DNA of 64,000 nt. Source: Haoranjiania flava (GTDB taxonomy: Bacteria; Bacteroidota; Bacteroidia; Chitinophagales; Chitinophagaceae). A program made the position numbers and the translations under genes. Positions within the stretch are counted from its first letter, which is position 1; each line of letters begins with the position of its first letter. The stretch covers positions 1 through 64,000 of the forward strand of contig NZ_JAOTPL010000013.1 of assembly GCF_025631005.1 (NCBI RefSeq), written 5' to 3'. Below the pieces are notes generated by a model. That model was not told the DNA's origin. It searched no databases and saw nothing but the letters and a program-made list of their open reading frames with translations. Below, piece by piece: positions 1-9,207 of the stretch.

Positions 1-3000
1 CAGGGTATGCACAAACACTAAAAACTATTACGGGTAAAGTAACTGATACTACAGGACTACCTATTGCAAATGCATCAGTTAAAGTTAAGGGTAGAACTAC
101 AGGAGTAATATCGGATGCCCAGGGTAATTATTCTATCAGAGCGGCGGAAGGAGATGTAATTGAGTTTTCCTCTGTGGGATACATAACCGAATTCGGTGAT
201 GTAAGGGGAGATCAGGTCAATATTTCTCTTTCTCCTGCAGTACAAGCTGCGGGTGACGAAATTGTTGTAGTAGGTTATGCAACTCAAAGACGTGAAAATC
301 TTACAGGCTCTGTAAGTACAGTTGATACAAAAGCACTAGAGCAGAGACCTGTAGCGAACATAAGTCAGGCTTTACAAGGTGTTGTTCCAGGTTTAAACTT
401 TACCGTAAATAGAAATGGCGGTGAACTTAATAATACAATGAGTATGAATATTCGCGGGGTAGGTACTATCGGTACGGGTTCTAATTCTGGTCCTTTAGTA
501 TTGATTGATGGAGTTGTTGGTGATATAAATACTTTGAATCCACAAGATGTTGCAAATATATCTGTTCTAAAAGATGCGGCTGCTTCTGCTATTTATGGTG
601 CAAGAGCTCCATTTGGCGTGATTCTAATTACGACAAAGTCCGGTAAATCAGGAAGAATGACAATAAATTATAATAATAATTTCAGATATTCTGATCCATT
701 GAATCAGCCTAAAATGATGGATTCTTATACCTTCGCAAGGTTTTTTAATCGCGCTGCTGAGAATGGTGGCCAGGCCGGGCCATTTTCTGAGGCCACATTG
801 CAGAAAATTTTGGATTTTCAGGCTGGCAAGATCCCATATGGAACTGAAGAAGTTAGAAATGCAGATGGGACAGGATCGAATAGGTGGGCTGAATACAGTG
901 GAGCTTTTGGAAATACAGACTGGTTTAATACATTATATACAAGATGGGTGCCCTCACAAGATCATAATTTAAGTGTGAGCGGAGGAGGCGAAAAAATGAC
1001 TTATTACGTTTCAGGAAATTATATGCGGCAGAATGGATTAAACAAATTTGGTCAGGATAAATACTATCGTTACAATTTAACCGGAAAAATCAATGCAGAT
1101 ATTTCTGAAAAAATAAAAATGATGTATAATACACGGTGGATACGAACAAACTACGATCGACCGGCATATATGACTGGCCTTTTTTATCATAATATTGCAC
1201 GCAGATGGCCCACAAATCCGGCATATGATCCTAATGGATATCCTACAATAGGTTCTGAAATCATTCAAATCCGTGATGGAGGCCGCGATGAAGAAGAAAG
1301 AAATGATTACTTAAACCAGTTAAGATTTACCATTACGCCAATTAGAAACTGGAACGTGGTAGCAGATGGTAGTATTAAAACATTTACCCGCTTCGGTCAA
1401 TGGGCGGTGCTGCCCGTTTATGCACATGACGTAGCTGGTCAGCCGTATTTAATGTCATGGGATGGCAGGGCAGCAGGCGCTACGCAGGTAAATGCCACTG
1501 CATGGAAAGATAATTATTACAGTACAAATATTTATACCGATTATAGCTTTGCTATAAATAATATGCATAATTTTAAAGTGTTGGTGGGTTCAAATACTGA
1601 AAAAAATAACAGGAGGGATCTTTCTGCACAAAGAGAAGGACTTATTACGCCTAATCTGGTTTCTGTAAATACAGCAACTACCAATGACAGAGCAACGGGA
1701 GGGTATGCAGATTGGGCTGTTGCTTCTTTCTTCGGACGCTTAAATTATGATTTCAATAATAAATATCTCCTTGAACTTAATGCTAATTATCAGGGTTCTT
1801 CAAGATTTGTTGGCGATAAAAGATGGGGCTTTTTTAAATCAGCTTCTTTTGGCTGGAATATAGCTAATGAAGAATTCTGGGCATCAATCAAAGATAAGAT
1901 CAGCATGCTCAAATTAAGAGCTTCATATGGTGAACTAGGAAACCAAAATACAGAAGCTCTTTATCCATTCTATCTTACATTGCCTTATACTGTAAAAGGA
2001 AGTAGTTGGCTGCCTGATCCCAACGGCATTAGACCAAATATAGCTTCCCAAGCCGGATTAGTAAGTCAGGATATGACGTGGGAGACAGTACAAGACTGGA
2101 ATATTGGTGTTGACTGGGCAATGCTTAACAGAAGATTCACAGGAACTTTGGACGTTTATAACCGTAAAACATTGAATATGATAGGACCTGCTCCTACACT
2201 GCCGGCAACACTTGGGACTTCTGTGCCACGTGTAAACAATGCAGACATGGAGTCTTACGGCTTTGACCTGGAATTAAGCTGGAGAGACAATATTGGAGCG
2301 TTCGATTATGGCATTAAAGCTGTATTGTCAGATGGCCAACAAAAAGTAACAAGATATCCCAATGAGAATTATAATCTGGCAGATTGGTATATCGGCCGTT
2401 TGAACGGAGAGATCTGGGGATACGAAACAATCGGTATAGCAAAAACACAGGAGGAGATGGATGCACATTTGGCAAAAGTTGATCAAAGCGCTATAGGAAA
2501 CAACTGGGGAGCAGGAGATATTATGTATAAAGACCTGAATGGCGACGGAAAAATTAATAGTGGAGCTAATACCTTGGATAACCCTGGCGATAGAAAAATA
2601 ATAGGTAACTCTAATCCTCGCTACCGATACGGTATAACTTTAGATGGTACGTGGAAAGGAATTAATTTAGCCGTTTTTTTACAAGGCATAGGTAAGAGAG
2701 ATATATTTATAGGAGGCCCTTATTTCTGGGGAGCTAATGGAGGCATGTGGCAGTCTGCAGGTTTTAAAGAGCATTGGGACTTTTTCCGGCCTGAGGGAGA
2801 TCCTTACGGAGCAAATGTCAACGGCTATTATCCAAGACCAGATTTTAATAGAGGAGATAAAAACCAATATGCGCAGACGCGGTACCTGCAAAATGCCGCT
2901 TATATGCGTATAAAAAACATTCAATTATCTTACGCTTTGCCACAAAATATAATCAACCAGATAAAGCTAACGAATGCAAAAGTATATATATCAGCAGAAA

Positions 3001-3125
3001 ATATGGTTACATTTACGAAGCTCTCCACCATATTTGATCCTGAAGCTATTGACGGGCCATGGGGTGAAGGAAAGGTGTACCCCCTATCAAAAGTTATTTC
3101 ATTTGGCATAAATTTAACTTTTTAA
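1..3125 (+). CDS. SusC-family TonB-dependent receptor, 5' end outside window
   Basis: Outer-membrane TonB-dependent importer of the SusC/RagA type, which moves glycan fragments captured by its SusD partner into the periplasm. The reading frame is open to the left edge (first full codon at base 3), so the signal peptide is missing. The visible start is a carboxypeptidase-D-like regulatory domain (ITGKVTDTTGLPIANASVKV), then the linker EIVVVGYATQRR, then the plug domain with the SusC hallmark VLKDAAASAIYGARA near bases 570-615. The remainder is a 22-strand-type barrel ending in the aromatic F typical of outer-membrane barrels (GINLTF). Its SusD partner starts 86 bases downstream on the same strand. 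The substrate cannot be read from the sequence. Family call is firm. Confidence 0.96.
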   Translation, partial: GYAQTLKTITGKVTDTTGLPIANASVKVKGRTTGVISDAQGNYSIRAAEGDVIEFSSVGYITEFGDVRGDQVNISLSPAVQAAGDEIVVVGYATQRRENLTGSVSTVDTKALEQRPVANISQALQGVVPGLNFTVNRNGGELNNTMSMNIRGVGTIGTGSNSGPLVLIDGVVGDINTLNPQDVANISVLKDAAASAIYGARAPFGVILITTKSGKSGRMTINYNNNFRYSDPLNQPKMMDSYTFARFFNRAAENGGQAGPFSEATLQKILDFQAGKIPYGTEEVRNADGTGSNRWAEYSGAFGNTDWFNTLYTRWVPSQDHNLSVSGGGEKMTYYVSGNYMRQNGLNKFGQDKYYRYNLTGKINADISEKIKMMYNTRWIRTNYDRPAYMTGLFYHNIARRWPTNPAYDPNGYPTIGSEIIQIRDGGRDEEERNDYLNQLRFTITPIRNWNVVADGSIKTFTRFGQWAVLPVYAHDVAGQPYLMSWDGRAAGATQVNATAWKDNYYSTNIYTDYSFAINNMHNFKVLVGSNTEKNNRRDLSAQREGLITPNLVSVNTATTNDRATGGYADWAVASFFGRLNYDFNNKYLLELNANYQGSSRFVGDKRWGFFKSASFGWNIANEEFWASIKDKISMLKLRASYGELGNQNTEALYPFYLTLPYTVKGSSWLPDPNGIRPNIASQAGLVSQDMTWETVQDWNIGVDWAMLNRRFTGTLDVYNRKTLNMIGPAPTLPATLGTSVPRVNNADMESYGFDLELSWRDNIGAFDYGIKAVLSDGQQKVTRYPNENYNLADWYIGRLNGEIWGYETIGIAKTQEEMDAHLAKVDQSAIGNNWGAGDIMYKDLNGDGKINSGANTLDNPGDRKIIGNSNPRYRYGITLDGTWKGINLAVFLQGIGKRDIFIGGPYFWGANGGMWQSAGFKEHWDFFRPEGDPYGANVNGYYPRPDFNRGDKNQYAQTRYLQNAAYMRIKNIQLSYALPQNIINQIKLTNAKVYISAENMVTFTKLSTIFDPEAIDGPWGEGKVYPLSKVISFGINLTF

Positions 3126-3150
3126 AATCATTACATTCGAATAGCAATAA

Positions 3151-3192
3151 CATGCCTGATACCAATTGAGTATGTGTATTGGTGAGTTCATG
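3151..3192 (+). promoter_or_regulatory. Hairpin in SusC-SusD spacer
   Basis: The SusC-SusD spacer contains ACCAAT (3161-3166) and ATTGGT (3178-3183), able to form a hairpin. CATG at 3151 and CATG at 3189 flank it. It is followed by an A-rich stretch and the SusD ATG at 3212. The layout (CATG-ended hairpin, A-rich linker, ATG) resembles the leader-repeat family seen at 20332, 27141, 35847 and 52944, but the primary sequence is different, so membership is only a suggestion. Confidence 0.35.
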
Positions 3193-3211
3193 TAAAAAAA
3201 ATAAAATATAT

Positions 3212-5224
3212 ATGAAAAATAATAAATTAATACTACTTTTTACTTATGCTGTAATCACAGCTATAAGCCTGCCATCCTGCCAGAAGTTTCTTGACTTGCA
3301 ACCAAAATCTTCCATTACACCGGAAGCATATTTTAGCACACAGAGCGATCTTGCTGCATATTCTTTAAATCTTTATAACAATTTCGCAGTGCCAGGAGGC
3401 TGGAATGCTTGGCCTGTGAATGCAGATGTGCATACAGATGTAATGGTAAACGGAAATCCGAGCTATCAACGCTTTGCAAAAGATCAATGGCGTGTTCCTA
3501 CATCCGGCGGGGGGTGGGATTTTGCCGGTATAAGAAATACAAATTTCTTTTTTGCTAATGTATTGCCAAAATGGCAAGCAAATAAGATTCAAGGAAATGC
3601 TGAAATGATTAAATTTCATATAGGTGAAATGTATTTTTGGAGAGCTTGGACATACTTCGAAAAATTAAAGTCTTTTGGCGATTTCCCTATTATCACAAAA
3701 GTTTATCCAAATGTAGAGTCTGAATTAATAGAAGCAAGTAAAAGACAGCCTAGAAATCTTGTTGCAAGATTTATTTTATCAGATCTTGATTCCGCTGCTT
3801 TGTTAATGGGAAATACAACTTTTAATTCGGCAAAAACAATGCTTAACCGGGATATTGTCCTGATGTTCAAATCAAGGGTAGCATTGTATGAAGGCTCATT
3901 TGAAAAGTATCATTCCAAGACTCCCCGTGTACCGGATGGGGCCAACTGGCCTGGTAAAGGAAAAGAATGGAATCAGGCATATTCTTATAATAATACAACA
4001 GAAGTGAATTTTTTCTTAGAGCAAGCGATGTCAGCGGCAAAAGAAGTGGCAGATAAATACACATTAACTCCAAACTCCGGAATAATTGAACCGCAAGGTA
4101 ACCAGTGGGAAGGCTGGAATGATTATTATGATCAATTCTCTGCAGAAAATCTCAGCAAGTATCCCGAGGTAATGTTGTGGAAAGCTTTTAACAAGGACCA
4201 GAATATGATGCAGAATCTTGTTGAGTACTTGGGTAGTTACGGGCCAAATTTTTTTGGACTTACTAAAAATTATGTAGATGGATTTGTAATGAAAAACGGT
4301 CTGCCTATTTACGCTGCTGGTTCAGGATATAGCAATATAATGGATACAACCATCACTACACAAAAAGAAGGCAGGGATGATCGTTTGAGGATGTTTACAA
4401 AAGGAGAAAGGCAAAGAAGAGAAAATGGGTATTATTGGGGTGTACCTCAATTACTGGGAATCCAAGAGCATCGGTCAGTTACAGGATATGATGTCATCAA
4501 AGGTCTTTCATTCAATCCTTTATTTTATACAACCTCCTATCAGGGAATTAGTAAAACCAACGGATTTCTGGTATTGAGAGCAGCTGAAGCATACATGAAC
4601 TATATAGAAGCATCATATTTAAGAAGTGGAAATATTGATGGTACAGCCGATAAATATTGGAGAGCCATTCGTACAAGGGCAGGGATTAATGCCGATTATA
4701 ATACAACTGTTAATGCAATTGATTTAGCCAAAGAACAGGATTGGGGCAGATATTCGGGGAAAACATTTGTAGATAAAACAATGTTTGCTATTAGAAAAGA
4801 ACGCAGCAATGAATTTTTAGCAGAAGGATTCCGCTGGAGTGATCTGGTTCGCTGGAGGTCTTTGGACATGGTAAATGGCTATATTCCAAAAGGCTTTAAC
4901 CTGTGGTCGGTTGATTACAAAGATCCGTACTACTACGATAGCAAAACAGGAAAATTAAGGCTGGTTGAAGCAGGCAATCCTGGAGCTAACATATCATCCA
5001 GAACAGATCCGTATGCGGAAGGAAAATATATTTTGCCATATAGAATAAATGTCAGTGATAACAATCTGGTGAGAGACGGTTATTATTTTTCGGAGGCTAA
5101 TTATCTAAATCCTTTACCATTCCAGCAATTCCAATTAACCCAAACAGGAAAAGATATAGGATCTTCAGTACTATATCAAAATCCGTATTGGCCTATTGAA
5201 GCCAATGGTACAGCTTTGCAATAA
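3212..5224 (+). CDS. SusD-family glycan-binding lipoprotein
   Basis: Outer-membrane surface lipoprotein that caps the SusC barrel and binds the glycan. The protein is 670 residues. The N-terminus has a lysine, a hydrophobic stretch and the lipobox LPSC (ITAISLPSCQKFLDLQP), as expected for a type II signal peptide. SusD-typical features include FLDLQPKSSITPEAYF near the start, an N-terminal helical TPR-like region (EMYFWRAWTYFEKLKSFGDFP) and the C-terminal ERSNEFLAEGFRWSDLVRW motif. An upstream in-frame start at 3179 is possible, but 3212 gives a proper signal peptide and lies behind an A-rich leader. It pairs with the SusC gene upstream and is followed by a strong terminator, so the visible operon ends here. 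Confidence 0.95.
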   Translation: MKNNKLILLFTYAVITAISLPSCQKFLDLQPKSSITPEAYFSTQSDLAAYSLNLYNNFAVPGGWNAWPVNADVHTDVMVNGNPSYQRFAKDQWRVPTSGGGWDFAGIRNTNFFFANVLPKWQANKIQGNAEMIKFHIGEMYFWRAWTYFEKLKSFGDFPIITKVYPNVESELIEASKRQPRNLVARFILSDLDSAALLMGNTTFNSAKTMLNRDIVLMFKSRVALYEGSFEKYHSKTPRVPDGANWPGKGKEWNQAYSYNNTTEVNFFLEQAMSAAKEVADKYTLTPNSGIIEPQGNQWEGWNDYYDQFSAENLSKYPEVMLWKAFNKDQNMMQNLVEYLGSYGPNFFGLTKNYVDGFVMKNGLPIYAAGSGYSNIMDTTITTQKEGRDDRLRMFTKGERQRRENGYYWGVPQLLGIQEHRSVTGYDVIKGLSFNPLFYTTSYQGISKTNGFLVLRAAEAYMNYIEASYLRSGNIDGTADKYWRAIRTRAGINADYNTTVNAIDLAKEQDWGRYSGKTFVDKTMFAIRKERSNEFLAEGFRWSDLVRWRSLDMVNGYIPKGFNLWSVDYKDPYYYDSKTGKLRLVEAGNPGANISSRTDPYAEGKYILPYRINVSDNNLVRDGYYFSEANYLNPLPFQQFQLTQTGKDIGSSVLYQNPYWPIEANGTALQ

Positions 5225-5240
5225 TCTACAGCACAGTTAA

Positions 5241-5277
5241 AACAACAAGGCTGCCTGAAAAGGGCAGCCTTGTTGTT
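5241..5277 (+). terminator. Rho-independent terminator after SusC/SusD operon
   Basis: A perfect 15-bp stem (5241-5255 AACAACAAGGCTGCC with 5263-5277) closes a 7-base loop, 17 bases after the SusD stop. The A-rich left flank and T-rich right flank make it a plausible terminator in both directions. Confidence 0.9.
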
Positions 5278-5298
5278 TATTTATCCAATGGTCCAAAT

Positions 5299-5328
5299 GT
5301 GGGAACGCGCCTCGAGGCGCGTTCCCAC
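5299..5328. repeat. Perfect 30-bp palindrome
   Basis: The 15-base arm GTGGGAACGCGCCTC is followed at once by its exact reverse complement, centred on CTCGAG (5311-5316). There is no spacer. The right arm runs directly into the 13-bp tandem repeat and shares TTCCCACC with it. Function is unknown. It lies between a terminator and a convergent gene. Confidence 0.9.
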
Positions 5329-5493
5329 CAATCATTCTCACCAATCATTCCCACCAATCATTCCCACCAATCATTCCCACCAATCATTCCCACCAATCAT
5401 TCCCACCAATCATTCCCACCAATCATTCCCGCCAATCATTCCCACCAATCGTTCCCACCAATCATTCCCACCAATCATTCCTACCAATCATTC
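5325..5493. repeat. 13-bp tandem repeat, 13 copies
   Basis: Thirteen head-to-tail copies of CCACCAATCATTC fill 169 bases. Variants are few: TC for CC in copy 2 (5338), G for A in copy 9 (5429 unit), CGTTC in copy 10, and CT for CC in copy 13. There are no spacers, so it is not a CRISPR. Because 13 is not a multiple of 3, all three frames stay open for a while and give false ORFs with NHSHQSFPPIIPT-type repeats. The sequence lies between the SusD terminator and the 3' end of the convergent aldose epimerase gene. Confidence 0.92.
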
Positions 5494-5522
5494 CTACCAT
5501 GATCCTTGCAAACCCGTCAAAC

Positions 5523-6458
5523 CTAAACCAGGCTTAGTTTATAGCTCGTAGTAAAAATATGCTTCTCTTCAGGCTTTGCATCTATCAGCCCGATTTTATT
5601 GTTAAATGCATCCGGCACGGAGCTGAGGTTTTCAATGGCAATGCTCTTCCTGTGCGGCGGCGTATAGATCTGCAGGATGGGATAAGATTTGTCCGGAATG
5701 ATTTCCAGTTGCACGCCTGCGTCCTGATCTCTCATCACCAGTGCCGGGCCGTCGTGGTCGTTCAGTGTAAAACTGTTGTCAAGTTCAGTTGCCCCCAAAG
5801 TCTTGAATTCATTAAAGGTGTTGTAGGGGAAAAAATTGCCTGTAGGCAATAGCTCACTGCTGAATTCTGCAACTTCTTTGGCATTGAATTTCACTTCGGC
5901 CGTATTTATGGTTTCACCCAGTTTAAAATATGGATGCCAGCCGTCGCTCAACGGCATAGGCTCTTTGGAATGGTTGGTGATGGTGGTTCTTACGGTAAGT
6001 TTATTTCCAGGTTCTAATTTATAAGCCACATTTACTGAAAAAGCAAACGGAAAACCGTGCTCTGCTGTTTTATAATCGTAGTGCAGCGATACGGTAGCTT
6101 TATGGTCATCTATATGCGTAGCGCTTACGGTAAAGTCTGCATCGAATACAAGGCCGTGTATAGCCGACGGGCCAATGTTGAATTTTTTTATTGAAAAATC
6201 TTTCCCTCCGTAAGAAAACCTGCCGGCGTTAAGGCGGCACACAAAAGGTGTAAGCTTGGCGCTTTTGTGCAATTCCGTTACCGATTCCCGGGCATGGTCA
6301 ACTGAATGGTAACCGTCAATAACATTGACAGGCTTACCATCTTTCTCAATCTCAAACCTGTTTAGCAGCGCGCCGAATGTATATATTTGGGCCTGTGTGT
6401 TTGTATGTGTGTCTTTCAAAATCAAGTTGTCGTTGTTGTCGATAATTTCAAAACGCAT
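5523..6458 (-). CDS. Aldose 1-epimerase family protein
   Basis: A 311-residue cytoplasmic protein of the galactose-mutarotase (GalM-like) superfamily, which interconverts alpha and beta anomers of free sugars. No signal peptide is seen. Active-site signatures are present: a His in AIHGLVFDADF (about residue 112), the HPYF block in LSDGWHPYFKLG (about residue 173) and a likely catalytic Glu in KSIAIENLSSVPDAF near residue 277. The length suits the family. The gene follows the HIT gene by 6 bases on the same strand, so the two are probably one transcript. The exact sugar cannot be assigned; it may serve general hexose metabolism. Confidence 0.88.
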   Translation of the reverse strand: MRFEIIDNNDNLILKDTHTNTQAQIYTFGALLNRFEIEKDGKPVNVIDGYHSVDHARESVTELHKSAKLTPFVCRLNAGRFSYGGKDFSIKKFNIGPSAIHGLVFDADFTVSATHIDDHKATVSLHYDYKTAEHGFPFAFSVNVAYKLEPGNKLTVRTTITNHSKEPMPLSDGWHPYFKLGETINTAEVKFNAKEVAEFSSELLPTGNFFPYNTFNEFKTLGATELDNSFTLNDHDGPALVMRDQDAGVQLEIIPDKSYPILQIYTPPHRKSIAIENLSSVPDAFNNKIGLIDAKPEEKHIFTTSYKLSLV

Positions 6459-6464
6459 AGTTTT

Positions 6465-6869
6465 TTATTTAGATTGTTCGTTAATGGCAGAAATTATTTT
6501 ACGCTGTATTTCCTGCATTTCTTCGGGTGAAAATTGTAATTTTTTTCTTGTGAAATTAGTATCGTCCATTTCATTGATGGGTAACAGGTGGAGATGCGCG
6601 TGTGGTACTTCCAGGCCTATTACGGAAAGCCCTACTCTTACGCAGTTCATTGCGCTTTCCAGGGCATGGCACAAAGGTTTTGCAAACACCAGCATCTCTG
6701 AAAGGTACGTATCATCAAGATCGTAGAGCTTGTCTACTTCTGTTTTGGGTATCACCAGTACATGGCCTTCTACCAGTGGATTTATATCCAGGAAGGCAAA
6801 GAATTTGTCGTTTTCTAAGATTTTGTAAGATGGAATTTCCCCGGAAATGATCTTTGAAAAAATGGTCAT
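6465..6869 (-). CDS. HIT (histidine triad) family protein
   Basis: A 134-residue cytoplasmic HIT-family nucleotide hydrolase or transferase (HinT/Fhit superfamily). The diagnostic triad HAHLHLLP lies near residues 94-101, and the N-terminal TIFSKIISGEIPSYKI and GHVLVIPKTEVD blocks are typical of bacterial HIT proteins. Family members remove purine nucleotides from phosphoramidate-type substrates. The physiological role here cannot be inferred. It is the first gene of a likely two-gene unit with the aldose epimerase, and a TATATTTG -7 box lies about 24 bases upstream of its ATG. Confidence 0.92.
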   Translation of the reverse strand: MTIFSKIISGEIPSYKILENDKFFAFLDINPLVEGHVLVIPKTEVDKLYDLDDTYLSEMLVFAKPLCHALESAMNCVRVGLSVIGLEVPHAHLHLLPINEMDDTNFTRKKLQFSPEEMQEIQRKIISAINEQSK

Positions 6870-6892
6870 GGCAACAGATTTTTATTACTAAC

Positions 6893-6900
6893 CAAATATA
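6893..6900 (-). promoter_or_regulatory. Candidate -7 box for HIT gene
   Basis: On the minus strand the sequence reads TATATTTG, matching the Bacteroidota -7 consensus TAnnTTTG, 24 bases before the HIT start codon. I see no clear -33 TTG at the expected distance, so this is a partial match. Confidence 0.4.
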
Positions 6901-7211
6901 AAATAAAAAACATAAATGTGTAGATGTATTTTGGTTTTAGTACATCGTTTGCGCATTTTTGCTACATGTAGCAATGCCTGATAAGTTGCAGTTGCTGTGG
7001 CATTTTTTTTCGTAAATTGTAATGCGTTTATAATGAAATAAAATTCTTCATTATGAAACATTATACAGCCTGCATTTATAGTCGCGTTTTTCTCATTGCC
7101 TGTAGCAGCACAAAACAGTAAATTCTATATGTACATCTATAGGCATCGGCGCGGAGGCGCAAAAGGAGCATTTTAAAATAATTATGGTGTACGTGCAAAT
7201 AACATGTATAA
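6901..7211. other. Intergenic region, no gene seen
   Basis: No convincing coding frame on either strand. The one distinct motif is a perfect 16-bp palindrome TTGCTACATGTAGCAA at 6959-6974, of unknown use. I see no recognisable dxs terminator hairpin or RNA gene. Confidence 0.5.
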
Positions 7212-9140
7212 CTACCTGACTACACTTACACTCACTTTATTTTCAACCATGATTTTGATATTTTCCAGGATAGCTTCTGCATCGTAGCCGCAGGCCCTGT
7301 GCAGTTCTTTCAGTGTGCCATGCTCCACAACAGTGTCGGGGATGCCCATAATTTTTACATGCGCGTGGTATGAATGCTTAGCCATAAATTCCAGCACCGC
7401 GCTGCCGAAACCTCCGGCTACAGTACCGTCTTCCACGGTGATCACTTTTGTATGTTTTTGGAAAACCTCGTGCAGCAATGCTTCATCCAGCGGCTTTACA
7501 AAACGCATGTCGTAGTGGGCCACGTCTATGCCGGCATTCTTTGCTTCGCGGATGGCGGCAGTTACAAAATTGCCGGGGTGGCCGATAGATAACACTGCCA
7601 CATCATTGCCGTCTTTTAGCTTGCGGCCCTTGCCGATCTCTATTGCTTCAAAAGGTTTGCGCCAGTCTGCCATAACGCCGTTGCCGCGTGGATAGCGGAT
7701 TACAAAAGGATGCGTGTTGCTGTCAAGCTGGGCAGTGTACATCAGGTTGCGCAGTTCCACTTCATTCATGGGTGCGGAAATGATCATATTGGGTATGCAA
7801 CGGAAATAAGCAATATCGTAAGCGCCGTGATGTGTAGGCCCGTCTTCGCCAACGAGTCCTGCCCTGTCAAGGCAAAGTATCACCGGTAGTTTTTGCAGGG
7901 CAATATCATGTACTACCTGGTCAAAAGCGCGTTGCATAAAAGATGAATATATATTGCAGTACACACGCATGCCTTGTGTGGCAAGTCCTGCGGAGAAAGT
8001 AGCTGCATGTTGTTCGCATATGCCCACATCAAAAGCGCGTGCAGGCATTTGCTCCATCATAGGCTTTAGTGAGCATCCTGTGGGCATAGCCGGCGTAACG
8101 CCCATGATGCGGTCGTTTTGCTGCGCAAGTTCTATAATAGTTTCGCCGAAAACATCCTGGTATTTGGGAGGTTGCGGCAGATCAAATTTCTTTTTATAAA
8201 TCTCGCCGGAAATTTTATCAAACAGGCCGGGTGCATGCCATTTGGTCTGATCTTTTTCTGCCAGTGCATATCCTTTTCCTTTGGTGGTAACGATATGCAA
8301 TATTTTGGGGCCGGCAATTTTCTTCAGCTCTTTCAAAGTATCTACCAGGTTGGTAATATTATGGCCGTCAATCGGCCCGAAGTAGCGAATTTTAAGTGAT
8401 TCAAAAAAGTTAGAGCTGCTGCTGATCATACCTTTCAGGCTGTCTGCCAGCTTATGCCCCATAGCGCGTGTAATGGATTTGCCTACAGGCAATTTGCCCA
8501 AAGCATTCCAAACATCGTCTTTGAATTTATTGTAGGTAGGTGATACCGTAATGTCTGTAAGATATTCCTTCAACGCGCCCACGTTCTGGTCAATGCTCAT
8601 GCAATTATCGTTCAGGATAATGAGCATATCACTGTCACTGACACCCGCATGGTTCATAGCTTCGAAGGCCATGCCCGCAGTCATGGAGCCATCGCCGATA
8701 ATAGCAACTGCCTTCCTGTCTTCTCCTTTGTATTTGGCAGCAATGGACATGCCGAGGGCCGCTGAAATGGAAGTAGAGGAATGGCCTACTCCAAAGGTAT
8801 CGTATTCACTTTCGCTTCTTTTAGGGAAGCCGCTGATGCCCTGGTACTTCCTGTTGGTAGGGAAAATATCTCTTCTGCCGGTAAGTATTTTGTGGCCGTA
8901 AGCCTGGTGGCCTACATCCCACACGAGCTGATCGTAAGGAGTATTGTAGACGTAATGCAATGCCACGCTCAGTTCCACAACGCCAAGGCTTGCCGCAAAG
9001 TGGCCGCCATGCACACTTACAACATCAATAATGTATTGTCTCAACTCGTCGCAGACCTGGTGCAGTTGCGCCTTGTCCAGCTGCTTGAGGTCGTCTGGTG
9101 AGTTGATCGATTGCAATAATTTTCCGGCAGTGATTTCCAT
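7212..9140 (-). CDS. dxs: 1-deoxy-D-xylulose-5-phosphate synthase
   Basis: First enzyme of the MEP isoprenoid pathway: it condenses pyruvate and glyceraldehyde-3-phosphate to DXP using thiamine diphosphate. The 642-residue length is typical. Visible signatures are the N-terminal SVHGGHFAASLGVVELSVALHYVYNTP with the catalytic-site His, the ThDP-binding GDGSMTAGMAFEAMNHAG followed by NDNCMSID, the transketolase pyrimidine-domain block DRAGLVGEDGPTHHGAYD, and the C-terminal transketolase domain. Start at 9140 gives the usual short N-terminus. A TACATTTG box lies about 18 bases upstream. It is a single housekeeping gene with no functional tie to the neighbouring polysaccharide genes. Confidence 0.97.
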   Translation of the reverse strand: MEITAGKLLQSINSPDDLKQLDKAQLHQVCDELRQYIIDVVSVHGGHFAASLGVVELSVALHYVYNTPYDQLVWDVGHQAYGHKILTGRRDIFPTNRKYQGISGFPKRSESEYDTFGVGHSSTSISAALGMSIAAKYKGEDRKAVAIIGDGSMTAGMAFEAMNHAGVSDSDMLIILNDNCMSIDQNVGALKEYLTDITVSPTYNKFKDDVWNALGKLPVGKSITRAMGHKLADSLKGMISSSSNFFESLKIRYFGPIDGHNITNLVDTLKELKKIAGPKILHIVTTKGKGYALAEKDQTKWHAPGLFDKISGEIYKKKFDLPQPPKYQDVFGETIIELAQQNDRIMGVTPAMPTGCSLKPMMEQMPARAFDVGICEQHAATFSAGLATQGMRVYCNIYSSFMQRAFDQVVHDIALQKLPVILCLDRAGLVGEDGPTHHGAYDIAYFRCIPNMIISAPMNEVELRNLMYTAQLDSNTHPFVIRYPRGNGVMADWRKPFEAIEIGKGRKLKDGNDVAVLSIGHPGNFVTAAIREAKNAGIDVAHYDMRFVKPLDEALLHEVFQKHTKVITVEDGTVAGGFGSAVLEFMAKHSYHAHVKIMGIPDTVVEHGTLKELHRACGYDAEAILENIKIMVENKVSVSVVR

Positions 9141-9157
9141 TCGCGTAAATTAATCAA

Positions 9158-9165
9158 CAAATGTA
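9158..9165 (-). promoter_or_regulatory. Candidate -7 box for dxs
   Basis: The minus strand reads TACATTTG (TAnnTTTG consensus) 17 bases before the dxs ATG. No good -33 TTG is seen at 19-21 bases further upstream. Confidence 0.35.
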
Positions 9166-9207
9166 TGAAAAAAATGTTTGAAGGACACGTCTAAATAACT
9201 GAAAACA

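Noticed and set aside
5325..5493. CRISPR array
   Set aside because: The 13-bp units are head to tail with no spacers and no cas genes are near.
5270..5551. Two overlapping open frames with NHSHQSFPPIIPT repeats
   Set aside because: They are produced by the 13-bp tandem repeat, which is open in several frames. No start region, leader or family resemblance.
6959..6974. 16-bp palindrome as regulator site
   Set aside because: It is a lone palindrome in an AT-rich spacer with no adjacent regulator; chance cannot be excluded.
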